From Clostridium scatologenes (GTDB taxonomy: Bacteria; Bacillota; Clostridia; Clostridiales; Clostridiaceae), in assembly GCF_000968375.1 (NCBI RefSeq), contig NZ_CP009933.1, positions 1,116,001 to 1,180,000 on the forward strand: a DNA stretch of 64,000 bases, written 5' to 3'. Under the pieces are notes generated by a model. It did not search any database. It was not told the origin of the DNA and saw only the letters and a program-made list of their open reading frames with translations. Every line of letters starts with the position of its first letter. Position 1 is the stretch's first letter. The position numbers and the translations under genes are program-made. Positions 54,738 to 63,195 of the stretch are shown piece by piece.

Positions 54738-55535
54738 ATGTTTATAGAAGAATATAAAGAAGTATTAGATTTACATGAAAATGTATTTCAATATTATAAT
54801 ATGGATAAAGTTGCATACTTTGATATAGAAACCACAGGATTTGATAAGGAAGAGGATAGAGTAATACTTATATCTCTAGGAAGATTTAAAGATGATAAGT
54901 TTTTTTGTATAAAGCAATATTTTGCAGAAGATTTAGAGGATGAAAAGGAAATATTATATAATTTTAAAAAGGATTTATTGGAATATAAAAAATGGTGTTC
55001 CTATAATGGAATAGCTTTTGATGAACCTTTTATAAAAAAGAGGATGGAAAAACAAAATATAATATTTGAGTCTCCAAAGTATCATATAGATTTATATAGA
55101 CTTATAAGACCTTATTATAGACAAATGGGTATGGAAAGATGCAATCTTAAAACTGTAGAAAAGTATATAGGGATAGAAAGAGAAGATAAAATAGATGGTG
55201 GCATAAGTGTAGATTTGTATAAAGAATTTTTATTAACTTCAAATAAAGAACTTAAGAAAAAAATAATGCTTCATAATTATGAAGATGTACTGAGTTTACC
55301 TAAGATACATGAGCTGATTTTTAAAATAGAAAATGATCATGATTTAGTTAGGGAAAATGTAATTACAAAAAAACAGTGTAGATATCTTAAAAGTCTTCTT
55401 AAAAAGAATAATATTGTTTTAAATGTTGATATAGATAGAATATCGAAAAAAGCTGCTGCGAGAGCTATAGATAATATATTAAGAGGTTGTGTGGATTGTA
55501 ATGAATTGGAGGAAATAATTAGTAACAGTTATTAA
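54738..55535 (+). CDS. YprB-like RNase H-fold exonuclease domain protein
   Basis: 265 residues. The first 175 form a DEDD-type exonuclease of the RNase_H_2 group found in YprB: FDIETTGF supplies the first Asp and Glu, YNGIAFDEPF the next Asp, and HNYEDVLSL the last. The C-terminal 70 residues are a basic helical extension. The nucleic-acid substrate is unknown. The ATG at 54738 follows GGAGGA (54725-54730); the in-frame TTG at 54723 overlaps that site. It lies downstream of argS but behind its terminator. Confidence 0.8.
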   Translation: MFIEEYKEVLDLHENVFQYYNMDKVAYFDIETTGFDKEEDRVILISLGRFKDDKFFCIKQYFAEDLEDEKEILYNFKKDLLEYKKWCSYNGIAFDEPFIKKRMEKQNIIFESPKYHIDLYRLIRPYYRQMGMERCNLKTVEKYIGIEREDKIDGGISVDLYKEFLLTSNKELKKKIMLHNYEDVLSLPKIHELIFKIENDHDLVRENVITKKQCRYLKSLLKKNNIVLNVDIDRISKKAAARAIDNILRGCVDCNELEEIISNSY

Positions 55536-55631
55536 GATCAATTAGTACAGCAAATGGTTAATATGAGTATTAAAAATATTTAGACTTTCCACATAATTCA
55601 TTGTATAATATAGGAAAGGAGGTAGATATTT

Positions 55632-56018
55632 ATGATAAATGAAATAATGCATTCAGATATAGTTAAACTTAGAATAGATGATAATTTAAAAAAGGCACTT
55701 GAAACTATAAATGCAAATAAAGTAAATGGAGCGCCTGTAGTTGATGAAAATGATAAATTAGTTGGTATAATAGTTAAAGCTGATATATATAGATTTCTAA
55801 TGGAAGAAGGTCATTATGACACTTGTCCTGTAGATTGGGTAATGACAAAAAATGTTGTTACAGCATCTAAAGATGAGGGGATTGTAGAAGTAGCAGCTAG
55901 ACTTAGAGAAAACGATATTATTGCTATTCCTATAGTTGATGGAGATGTTTTGAAAGGTATAGTGACAATTGAAGATATAGTTGACTATATTATAGAAAAG
56001 GAACAATATTATAGTTAA
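55632..56018 (+). CDS. Tandem CBS-domain protein
   Basis: 128 residues comprising two CBS motifs (residues about 1-58 and 68-126). Each ends in the pattern G(A/I)P(V)VDxxxxLxGIVxxxDI. Stand-alone CBS pairs bind adenine nucleotides and act as energy sensors for partner proteins; the partner here is unknown. AAAGGAGG precedes the ATG. A bidirectional terminator separates it from feoB. Confidence 0.9.
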   Translation: MINEIMHSDIVKLRIDDNLKKALETINANKVNGAPVVDENDKLVGIIVKADIYRFLMEEGHYDTCPVDWVMTKNVVTASKDEGIVEVAARLRENDIIAIPIVDGDVLKGIVTIEDIVDYIIEKEQYYS

Positions 56019-56020
56019 TA

Positions 56021-56048
56021 AAAAGCCTGTTTATTGGACAGGCTTTTT
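56021..56048. terminator. Bidirectional terminator
   Basis: AAAAGCCTGT (56021-56030) and ACAGGCTTTT (56038-56047) form a perfect 10-bp stem with T-runs in both directions, between the CBS gene and feoB. Confidence 0.9.
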
Positions 56049-56053
56049 ATTAA

Positions 56054-56191
56054 CTATTTTTTATAATTTCCACAGTGGCTGGAACAGGAACTGCAGTCAC
56101 ATCCACCAGAGGATTTTTTCTTTATATTTTTATATAATATGTGTGCTGCAAAAGCAACCAAAATAATTGTTACTAAAATTTCTATTAACAT
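56054..56191 (-). CDS. In-frame internal FeoB-associated Cys-rich peptide
   Basis: 45 residues, MLIEILVTIILVAFAAHILY followed by a lysine run and CDCSSCSSHC. GGAGGTAAT (minus strand, 56203-56195) precedes the ATG at 56191 by 3-5 nt, so it can be made on its own even though it is also the C-terminus of the feoB frame. Size and layout match free-standing FeoB-associated Cys-rich membrane proteins. Confidence 0.55.
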   Translation of the reverse strand: MLIEILVTIILVAFAAHILYKNIKKKSSGGCDCSSCSSHCGNYKK

Positions 56192-57967
56192 ATAATTACC
56201 TCCATATAAGATTAAAGAACCTAATCTAAAAACTATAAAAGAAACTAGCCAAGCTAAACTAAATTGGTATACTACAGAGAATATGGCCATATTTCTACCA
56301 TATTCTTTTTTCATAGCACCCACTGCAGATATACATGGAGTATATAGTAACACAAAAACTAAAAATGCATAAGCTGATATTGGAGTAAAATGATGAAGTA
56401 ATGATAACTTTAAGTCACCACCATATATAACCCCCATAGTACCTATTACAGCTTCTTTAGCCATAAGACCTGTAAGCAATGAAACAGAACTTTGCCAATC
56501 TCCAAATCCAAGGGGTTTAAATATTATGCTAATACATTTTCCAATATAGGATAGTATACTGTTATTTATATCTGTCATACCATAAATGTTGAAATTAGAT
56601 AAAAACCAAATCAATATTGACATAGAAAAAATAATAGTACCAGCTTTTTTTAAGAATCCTTTACCTTTATCCCAGGTATGTAATGCAACATTCCTAAATT
56701 CAGGAAGCTTATATTCAGGGAGCTCTATTATAAAAGGCTCTTCATCCTTCTTGAATAGAGTATTTTTAAACAACAATCCTATCATGAAAGAAATAATAAT
56801 ACCTAAAAGATATAATGACATTATAATACCTGCTTGTTTTGCAGGAAAGAAGGCAGAAGCAAATACTGCATATATAGGAAGTCTTGCATTACAAGACATA
56901 AGAGGAACTAACAGTGCAGTAAGTTTTCTATCTTTTTCACTTTCTAAAGTTCTAGCTGACATAATTCCAGGAACTGAACAACCAAAGCTCATTACTAAAG
57001 GTATAAAAGCTTTGCCGGATAATCCCATTTTTCTCATTAATTTATCCATTATAAAAGCTGCTCTAGCCATATAACCACTGTCTTCAAGTACAGATATTCC
57101 AAGAAAAAGTGCCATGATAATAGGTAGAAAAACTACAACAGAGCCAACACCACCTAAAACTCCTCCTACAAGCAATGATTTAAACCAAGGGCTTGTACTT
57201 GACAAAGTATTTTCTAAAAAAGGAACTAAGTTTGAATTTAAAATTGTATCTAATTCATCTGATAGAGGTTGACCTACCCAACTAAAAGTGAATTTAAAAA
57301 TTAAAATTAAAATAGCAAAGAATATAGGATAAGCTAAAAATTTATTTAGTACAATTTTATCTATTTTGTCTGTAGGAGATACATAATTATTGCTTGTACT
57401 AGTAAAGCATTTGTTTAAAACTTTATTGATAAAAGCATAAGTTTCTTTTTCGTCTTGAAATTGAAAATCATTATCACTATATTGGCCTAAAAAATGGCCA
57501 TCAAGAAGCATTTTCTTTAAATGGTCTATTCCAATGCCTTTAGAAGCAACAATAGGTATTACTGTTACATTTAATTCTTTAGATAATATAGAGTAATCAA
57601 TTTTAATTCCTTTAGAATCTGCAACGTCTATCATGTTTAATACTAATATTATAGGTTTATTAAAGCTTTTAAGTTGAGTTGTAAGGTACAAATTTCTGTC
57701 TAAGTTAGAAGCATCTACTATATTTATTATTACATCTGTATCTTCATTAAGTAGAAAATTTCTTGATACCTTTTCTTCGTTAGAGAAAGTATCCATAGCA
57801 TAAATTCCTGGAAGATCAACAATTTTTACGGAATTATCCAAGTAACCTTCTTTTTTTTCTACAGTTACTCCTGCCCAATTACCTACATATTGATTTGATC
57901 CAGTTAAAATATTAAAAAGTGAAGTTTTACCTACATTAGGGTTGCCAAGCAAAGCTGCTGTAATCAT
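56054..57967 (-). CDS. feoB: Ferrous iron transporter FeoB, fused to a Cys-rich tail
   Basis: 637 residues. The N-terminal G domain has G1 GNPNVGKTSLF, G3 DLPG and G4 NMID. A helical GDI-like spacer and two Gate-containing membrane halves follow, with conserved VPGIMSARTLESEKDRK and SCNARLPIYA. It imports Fe2+ using GTP. The last 45 residues (one membrane helix and CDCSSCSSHC) correspond to the FeoB-associated Cys-rich peptide, usually a separate gene. Here the junction retains an in-frame ribosome-binding site and ATG. It follows feoA by 18 nt and is Fur-controlled. Confidence 0.95.
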   Translation of the reverse strand: MITAALLGNPNVGKTSLFNILTGSNQYVGNWAGVTVEKKEGYLDNSVKIVDLPGIYAMDTFSNEEKVSRNFLLNEDTDVIINIVDASNLDRNLYLTTQLKSFNKPIILVLNMIDVADSKGIKIDYSILSKELNVTVIPIVASKGIGIDHLKKMLLDGHFLGQYSDNDFQFQDEKETYAFINKVLNKCFTSTSNNYVSPTDKIDKIVLNKFLAYPIFFAILILIFKFTFSWVGQPLSDELDTILNSNLVPFLENTLSSTSPWFKSLLVGGVLGGVGSVVVFLPIIMALFLGISVLEDSGYMARAAFIMDKLMRKMGLSGKAFIPLVMSFGCSVPGIMSARTLESEKDRKLTALLVPLMSCNARLPIYAVFASAFFPAKQAGIIMSLYLLGIIISFMIGLLFKNTLFKKDEEPFIIELPEYKLPEFRNVALHTWDKGKGFLKKAGTIIFSMSILIWFLSNFNIYGMTDINNSILSYIGKCISIIFKPLGFGDWQSSVSLLTGLMAKEAVIGTMGVIYGGDLKLSLLHHFTPISAYAFLVFVLLYTPCISAVGAMKKEYGRNMAIFSVVYQFSLAWLVSFIVFRLGSLILYGGNYMLIEILVTIILVAFAAHILYKNIKKKSSGGCDCSSCSSHCGNYKK

Positions 57968-57985
57968 ATTAATCCTCCTAAAATG

Positions 57986-58216
57986 TTACAATTTGGAACT
58001 TTTTATAAATATATTTTTTGCATCTTTTTTGCGTATTGCTAAATTAAAACCTCTTAGGTTTATTACTAAAGGATCACCAAATGGAGCAGAAGCCTTTAAA
58101 GCAACCTCAGTTCCTTCTATACATCCTAAAGCAAGAAGCCTCTTTATTAATTTTTCATTTCCGCATATGCTTTCTATTAAAGCTGTTTCTCCAAGTTTTA
58201 AATCACAAATACTCAT
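57986..58216 (-). CDS. feoA: FeoA ferrous iron transport accessory protein
   Basis: 76 residues forming an SH3-like FeoA domain (ICDLKLGETALIESICG, RLLALGCIEGTEVALKASAPFGDPLVINLRG). It is cytoplasmic and supports FeoB. The ATG at 58216 follows GAGGTGG by 5 nt; the in-frame GTG at 58225 lies inside that site. A Fur box overlaps its upstream region. Confidence 0.92.
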   Translation of the reverse strand: MSICDLKLGETALIESICGNEKLIKRLLALGCIEGTEVALKASAPFGDPLVINLRGFNLAIRKKDAKNIFIKSSKL

Positions 58217-58232
58217 TATTACCACCTCGTAA

Positions 58233-58247
58233 TGAAAATCATTATCA
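58233..58247 (-). promoter_or_regulatory. Fur box of feoAB
   Basis: TGAAAATCATTATCA (minus strand TGATAATGATTTTCA) fits the 7-1-7 Fur consensus TGATAATNATTATCA with few mismatches. It lies 17 nt upstream of the feoA ATG, so Fur-Fe2+ would block transcription or translation initiation. Confidence 0.85.
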
Positions 58248-58399
58248 TTTATTATATTATAATAATAACATCATTTATAAGTAGTGTCAACATTAAATAG
58301 AGAAATAGATAGGGATCGTTTCTGTATTAAGTATAAATATAATTATTAGAGATACTACAGGTGAAATTTTAATCATATTAATACAAATGCAAATCACCA

Positions 58400-58417
58400 T
58401 AATACAATATTGTATTA
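58400..58417 (+). promoter_or_regulatory. Candidate enhancer site for a sigma-54 activator
   Basis: TAATACAATATTGTATTA is a perfect 18-bp palindrome about 230 nt upstream of the sigma-54 promoter, a typical distance for bacterial enhancer-binding proteins. The 58248-58632 interval holds no gene. Confidence 0.45.
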
Positions 58418-58632
58418 CAGTGGGAACCATAGATATAATGTTTCTTGTTATTTTTATGACAAATACTAATTCTATTTTGTATTATAAAGAACTGTATAAT
58501 ATCAAACGTTTTCATTGAGAATATTTTAACAATTGTTTTTCAATTAATTATTAAAAAGTTTTTTCTGCTAGAATCAAGTATTTTAGGCAGTTTTAAAAAA
58601 ATATAAAAAGTTTTTTGTGAGTTTTTAAGACT

Positions 58633-58650
58633 TTGGCATGTTGATTGCTA
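58633..58650 (+). promoter_or_regulatory. Sigma-54 (-24/-12) promoter
   Basis: TTGGCATGTTGATTGCTA carries the invariant GG (58635-58636) and GC (58647-58648) exactly 10 nt apart, matching the RpoN consensus TTGGCAN6TTGC. Transcription should start near 58660, 50 nt before the cupin gene. The cluster should then need a sigma-54 activator, which is not in this window. Confidence 0.85.
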
Positions 58651-58711
58651 TATATATTACTGTAAAAGCAAAATTAAAATATAATTACTAAAATTAAGGA
58701 GGAAAATTGTA

Positions 58712-59053
58712 ATGAAAAAAGTTAGATTAAACGATGTGTCACCATATCTTGCTCCAAAACATTTTGACATGAGATCAATGAAATTGCATGGAACAGAAGA
58801 AACAGGTGTAAAACAGTTTTGGATGGGAATGTCATATTTTTTACCAGGTGGTGGTGCTGAATATGCATATGAAGATTCTTCAACTGAAAAAATATATTTT
58901 GTGTTAGATGGAGAAATAACAATAAAATCAAAAACTGAAACATTTGTACTTAAAAAGAATGATTCTATCTTCATAGGACCAAATGAAGGAAGAGAAATGA
59001 TTAATGAAACAAATACTGTAGCTACAGTTTTAGTGATTATAAGCTATAAATAG
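58712..59053 (+). CDS. Cupin-domain protein of the catabolic cluster
   Basis: 113 residues forming a single cupin barrel: the first motif region is GMSYFLPGGGAEYAYEDSSTEKIYFVLDGE and the second FVLKKNDSIFIGPNEGR. The usual metal histidines of motif 1 are replaced (no HxH), so it may bind ligand rather than act as a metal enzyme. It is the first gene after the sigma-54 promoter and lies 41 nt before the SDR gene. It could stabilise or isomerise a ring intermediate (inference). AAGGAGG precedes the ATG. Confidence 0.8.
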   Translation: MKKVRLNDVSPYLAPKHFDMRSMKLHGTEETGVKQFWMGMSYFLPGGGAEYAYEDSSTEKIYFVLDGEITIKSKTETFVLKKNDSIFIGPNEGREMINETNTVATVLVIISYK

Positions 59054-59094
59054 TATTTTTAAGATAAATTATTTGTTTAAGGAGAGAGAATAAG

Positions 59095-59883
59095 ATGGTT
59101 GATAAAAAACTTATAAACAACTTATTTGATGTTAAAGGAAAAGTTGCTCTATTAACAGGAGCTACTGGTGCATTAGGAAAAGCAGTTGCTTTTGGTTATG
59201 GACAAGCAGGAATGAAAGTTTTCATTACAGGGCGTAGTGATGATAAATGTAAAGCTCTTTGCAATGAATTAAAAGTTGATGGAATTGAATGTGGATATTC
59301 AATAGGTGATCCAGCAATAGAAGCAGATGTAATCAAAATTGTTGATGATTGTGTTGCAAAATTTGGAGAAATTAATGTATTACTTACAGCAGCTGGCTAT
59401 AATCATCCTCAGCCAATAGTTGAACAAGATTTAACTGAATGGCAAAAAATTATGAACTCTGATGTTCAGGGGACATGGTTATTTTGCAAATATGTTGGAC
59501 AGAAGATGATAGATCAAGGAAAAGGTGGAAAAGTTATACTAGTATCTTCTGCTCGTTCAAAAATGGGTATGGCTGGGTATACAGGTTATTGTACAGCAAA
59601 AGCTGGTATTGACCTTATGGCTCAATCGCTTGCATGTGAATGGACTGCAAAATATGGTATAAATGTTAACACAATTAATCCAACAGTGTTTCGTTCAGAT
59701 TTAACTGAATGGATGTTTGATCCAGAAAGTGCTGTTTATAAAAACTTTTTAAGACGTCTTCCAATTGGTCGCCTTGGTGAACCAGAAGATTTTGTAGGAC
59801 CATGCATCTTCCTTGCTTCAAGTGCAAGTGACTTTATGACAGGTGCAAATGTTGCTACAGAAGGTGGATATTGGGCCAACTAA
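59095..59883 (+). CDS. SDR-family reductase, candidate phloroglucinol reductase
   Basis: 262 residues of the classical short-chain dehydrogenase/reductase fold. The cofactor loop is GATGALGKA and the second strand ends in TGRSDDK, a basic site favouring NADPH. The catalytic Ser is in VSSARSK, and Tyr-Lys are in YTGYCTAK. Neighbours (cyclase, CoA-transferase, thiolase) suggest it reduces an aromatic or cyclic ketone; NADPH-dependent phloroglucinol reductase is an SDR and is the leading candidate. Five of six arginine codons are CGT/CGC, unlike the AGA-rich genome. Confidence 0.85.
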   Translation: MVDKKLINNLFDVKGKVALLTGATGALGKAVAFGYGQAGMKVFITGRSDDKCKALCNELKVDGIECGYSIGDPAIEADVIKIVDDCVAKFGEINVLLTAAGYNHPQPIVEQDLTEWQKIMNSDVQGTWLFCKYVGQKMIDQGKGGKVILVSSARSKMGMAGYTGYCTAKAGIDLMAQSLACEWTAKYGINVNTINPTVFRSDLTEWMFDPESAVYKNFLRRLPIGRLGEPEDFVGPCIFLASSASDFMTGANVATEGGYWAN

Positions 59884-59945
59884 TTAATGAACAAGTAGGT
59901 GAAATAATTATAATAATTTTACAAAGCAATGTTATTGAAAAAATA

Positions 59946-59976
59946 ATGTTGAGTTGATATGTTGAGTTGATATGTT
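59946..59976 (+). repeat. Short tandem repeat
   Basis: Two exact copies of ATGTTGAGTTGAT (59946-59958 and 59959-59971) plus the first five bases of a third lie between the SDR and cyclase genes. Confidence 0.7.
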
Positions 59977-60040
59977 TAGAAGAATTGTCATTATTTTCAA
60001 TGTATAAAAATAAAAAGAAAATTTTAGGAGGAATATAAAA

Positions 60041-60979
60041 ATGGGAAAGAAAGTATATGTAGATTTAACACATCCATTTAGTGCAGATATACCACGTTGG
60101 CCTTATTTTGTAAAGCCAGTAATTGATTCTATGCATTCATTAGCAAAAGGTGGGGTTCTTACACAAAGAATCGATTGTGTACAACACACTGGTACACATT
60201 GTGATGCGCCACGTCATGTTATGGAAACTGAATTCAATGGAAAACGTGCTCGTTATACTCATGAAATGCCAGTTGATGCATACATGGGGGATGCAGTTTG
60301 TTTAGAAATTAAAGCTGGACGTTGGGAGTTAATTACAGCAGCACATCTTGAAGATGCTTGTAAACGTGCAAATATCAAACCAGAAGAATTAGAAGGAATG
60401 GTTGTTTGTCTAAATACAGGAATGCATCGTAAATTTGACGATTCAAAAGAATATTATCATTACTCTTGTGGTACAGGTGTTGAAGCAGGAAAGTGGTTTG
60501 TAAAGTATAAAGTTAAATGTGTAGCTATGGATATGCAGGCTCTTGATCATCCTCTTCATACAGCTATGGGTAATAATGGTGCTACTCGTCTAAATTTACT
60601 TGGTGCTTCAGGAAAACCAATTACAGAAGAGTACAAAGAGCAGTTTGGTGAAGAAGCATATGCTGAATTTGATAAAGATGAATATATTAGAATTCATGGT
60701 AAAGAAGCATATGATGCTAAATTCGGTGATTTAGAAGAAATCGGATGTTGGGGAACATGGGAACCTTGTCATAAAGAGATGTTAGGACATGGTATTGTCG
60801 GGGTGGAAAACCTTGGTGGCGATTTAGATAAAGTATCTGGAAAACGTTTTAGGTTCTTATGTTTACCAATTAGATGGTACATGGGTGATGGATCTATGGT
60901 TCGCTGCGTTGCTGAAATAGATGAAGATAATGTAAATAAAGATGTAGCAGATAGAGTTTACACATATGGTGGATTCTAA
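60041..60979 (+). CDS. Cyclase-family metal hydrolase, candidate dihydrophloroglucinol cyclohydrolase
   Basis: 312 residues of the cyclase/kynurenine-formamidase-like family. The metal-binding signature HTGTHCDAPRH lies near residues 50-60, and a second metal region is DMQALDHPLH near 165. Family members hydrolyse amide, ester or ring carbon-carbon bonds. Next to an SDR and acetoacetate-processing genes, opening of a cyclic beta-diketone such as dihydrophloroglucinol is the best-fitting role (inference). Ten of fifteen arginine codons are CGT/CGC, matching the SDR gene and not the rest. AGGAGG precedes the ATG. Confidence 0.85.
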   Translation: MGKKVYVDLTHPFSADIPRWPYFVKPVIDSMHSLAKGGVLTQRIDCVQHTGTHCDAPRHVMETEFNGKRARYTHEMPVDAYMGDAVCLEIKAGRWELITAAHLEDACKRANIKPEELEGMVVCLNTGMHRKFDDSKEYYHYSCGTGVEAGKWFVKYKVKCVAMDMQALDHPLHTAMGNNGATRLNLLGASGKPITEEYKEQFGEEAYAEFDKDEYIRIHGKEAYDAKFGDLEEIGCWGTWEPCHKEMLGHGIVGVENLGGDLDKVSGKRFRFLCLPIRWYMGDGSMVRCVAEIDEDNVNKDVADRVYTYGGF

Positions 60980-61063
60980 TTTTAAATCAATAATATAAAT
61001 AGGTTTAGAGATCTTATGCAATGTAAGATACAGTTAACATACATTTAAAATTCTTTAAACATT

Positions 61064-61117
61064 TTAGGCTTATCTATAATAAATTGAATATAATAAATTT
61101 ATTGTAGACAAGCCTAA
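61064..61117 (+). repeat. 22-bp hairpin between cyclase and transporter genes
   Basis: Arms at 61064-61085 and 61096-61117 (TTAGGCTT...AAGCCTAA) pair over 22 positions with two G-U wobbles and a 10-nt loop. Outer TGCAAT/ATTGCA arms (about 61020 and 61121) extend it. No T-tract follows. It could stabilise the upstream mRNA or attenuate readthrough into the MFS gene. Confidence 0.6.
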
Positions 61118-61272
61118 TCGATTGCATTGTAAATGACTACATACATTATATTCCATTATTAGAAAAATTGCTAGTATAAAATCTATATAAATAATAAGAA
61201 AGCTTTATTTTTTATAATAATATTTAGAAAAATTATATTATTAATTGTTAACAAAATATCAAGGAGGTTGCT

Positions 61273-62466
61273 ATGAGTAGTATAAAATTAACAAAATTCA
61301 ATATTTTTACAATTTTGCTAATACCATTTGTGTGGATATATGAGCTTTCAGTGGTTGCTCCAATTTTAGGTAAGATAGCAGAAGCGTTTCCTAACGCATC
61401 AACTTTTGAATTGCAGTTGGTTGTTGTTATGCCATTCTTTACATCTATCCCATTCAGCATAATTTCAGGAAAACTAGCTAAGAAATATGATAAGAAAAAT
61501 TTGATTGTATTAGGATTACTGATTTATGGTCTCGCAGGTATCACACCATTTTTTTGTCACACGTTACCTCAAATATTAGTGTTTAGATTGATTACTGGTA
61601 TTGGTGTTGGAATGGTATTACCTTTACCAAACTCTATTATTGCAGAACTGTTTACAGGAATTCAAAGAGAAAAAATGCTTGGTGCAACTACTAGTGTAGC
61701 TAATATAGCTAATGTACTTGATAGTATTGCAGTAGGATTTATTTTAACACTTGGTTGGAAGTATCCATTCTTATGCTTTATTGTTTGTATTATTATAATG
61801 TTTGTTGCAATGGCTGGTCTACCAAAGTGTCCTCCAGTTTCTCAAAGTTTTGATGATTCAAATTTGCAAACTTCAGGAAAAGGTGTTCCTAAAATAGTAT
61901 ATGGATTACTTCTTTTTATGGCTGCCAATTGGATGTTCTTTTCATTTAACATTAACAATACAGCTTTATTTATGACTACTGAACATATAGGAGTACCTTG
62001 GATGATTGGTATAGCAATTTCATTGCCAGGGGGAATTAGTATTATATCTGGAATAATTTTTTCGAATTTCTACAACAAAACAAAACATTTTTTAGTTCCT
62101 ATAGCAATAACAATTTTTGCTTTAGGATATGTAGTAATGTTTTTCACTCACAGCTTTGCAACTCAATGTATTGCTAATTGTTTAATTGGATTTGGTTCAG
62201 GCTTAATCCCACCGTATATTTTAAACTTAACCTCACAAAAAGTTGAATTATCTAAGAGAGATAGTGCATATGGAATTGTAACTGCAGGTATTCATATTGG
62301 ATTCTTATCATCACCATTTATCCAGCTTTTCATATCAACAGTTACAGGTATAGAAACATTTAGAACTTTGTATGGAATGTGCGCTATTGGATTAATTATT
62401 TGTACAGTTATATCTTTCATTGCGGTAATGAGAATAAAAAAAGATTCAATTATAGAAACAGCGTAA
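61273..62466 (+). CDS. MFS transporter of the catabolic cluster
   Basis: 397 residues with twelve helices. Motif A is degenerate (GKLAKKYDKKNL) and RLITGIGVGMVLPLPNSIIAELF follows in helix 4-5. By location it is likely the importer of the aromatic substrate, or a carboxylate exporter for products. AAGGAGG precedes the ATG. It is followed 75 nt later by the CoA-transferase genes with no terminator between. Confidence 0.87.
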   Translation: MSSIKLTKFNIFTILLIPFVWIYELSVVAPILGKIAEAFPNASTFELQLVVVMPFFTSIPFSIISGKLAKKYDKKNLIVLGLLIYGLAGITPFFCHTLPQILVFRLITGIGVGMVLPLPNSIIAELFTGIQREKMLGATTSVANIANVLDSIAVGFILTLGWKYPFLCFIVCIIIMFVAMAGLPKCPPVSQSFDDSNLQTSGKGVPKIVYGLLLFMAANWMFFSFNINNTALFMTTEHIGVPWMIGIAISLPGGISIISGIIFSNFYNKTKHFLVPIAITIFALGYVVMFFTHSFATQCIANCLIGFGSGLIPPYILNLTSQKVELSKRDSAYGIVTAGIHIGFLSSPFIQLFISTVTGIETFRTLYGMCAIGLIICTVISFIAVMRIKKDSIIETA

Positions 62467-62541
62467 GAATAATAATATATTGAAATTTTTTATATATTGC
62501 TGTTTATGAAAAACACAAATTAATAGTGAAGGTGATAAATA

Positions 62542-63195
62542 ATGAATAAGGTCAAAAGTATTAGTGAAGTAATGGAGTATGTAAAAGATGGAATGACTAT
62601 TATGATAGGTGGCTTCATGGGGGTTGGGACTCCAGAGCATATTATTGATGCAATGCTCAAAAAAGGAGTAAAAGATCTAACTGTAATAGCAAATGACACA
62701 GGATTTCCTGATAAGGGAATTGGAAAATTAATAATAAATAAACAAGTTAAAAAAGTTATTGCATCTCATATTGGTTTGAATCCTGAAACTGGAAGACAGA
62801 TGAATGCTAAAGAGATAGAAGTAGACTTAGTACCTCAAGGGACACTAGCAGAACAGATAAGGTGTGGAGGCTCAGGCATAGGCGGTTTTTTAACAGAAAC
62901 TGGAGTAGGAACCATTGTAGAGGAAGGAAAAGAAAAAATAAAAGTTGGAGATAAGGAATATCTTTTAGAATTGCCGCTAAGAGCAGATGTAGCTATAGTT
63001 GGTGGATCAATAGTGGACAAAAAAGGAAATACTTTTTATAACGGATCCACAAGAAACTTCAATCCACTAATTGCAACTGCCGCAGATATAGTTATAGTAG
63101 GAGCAGAAAAGCTTGTAGAGGTTGGAGAACTTGATCCCAATCATGTAATGACACCAGGAATATTTGTGGATCATATAGTTGGAGGTGAAAACTAA
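62542..63195 (+). CDS. CoA-transferase subunit A (acetoacetate type)
   Basis: 217 residues of family I CoA-transferase, alpha subunit (MIGGFMGVGTPEHIIDA, GSGIGGFLTETGVGTIVEEGK, NTFYNGSTRNFNPLIATAAD). With subunit B it moves CoA from acetyl- or butyryl-CoA to acetoacetate, as CtfA does. Its TAA overlaps the ATG of subunit B. In this cluster it would activate the acetoacetate released by ring degradation. AAGGTGAT precedes the ATG. Confidence 0.92.
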   Translation: MNKVKSISEVMEYVKDGMTIMIGGFMGVGTPEHIIDAMLKKGVKDLTVIANDTGFPDKGIGKLIINKQVKKVIASHIGLNPETGRQMNAKEIEVDLVPQGTLAEQIRCGGSGIGGFLTETGVGTIVEEGKEKIKVGDKEYLLELPLRADVAIVGGSIVDKKGNTFYNGSTRNFNPLIATAADIVIVGAEKLVEVGELDPNHVMTPGIFVDHIVGGEN

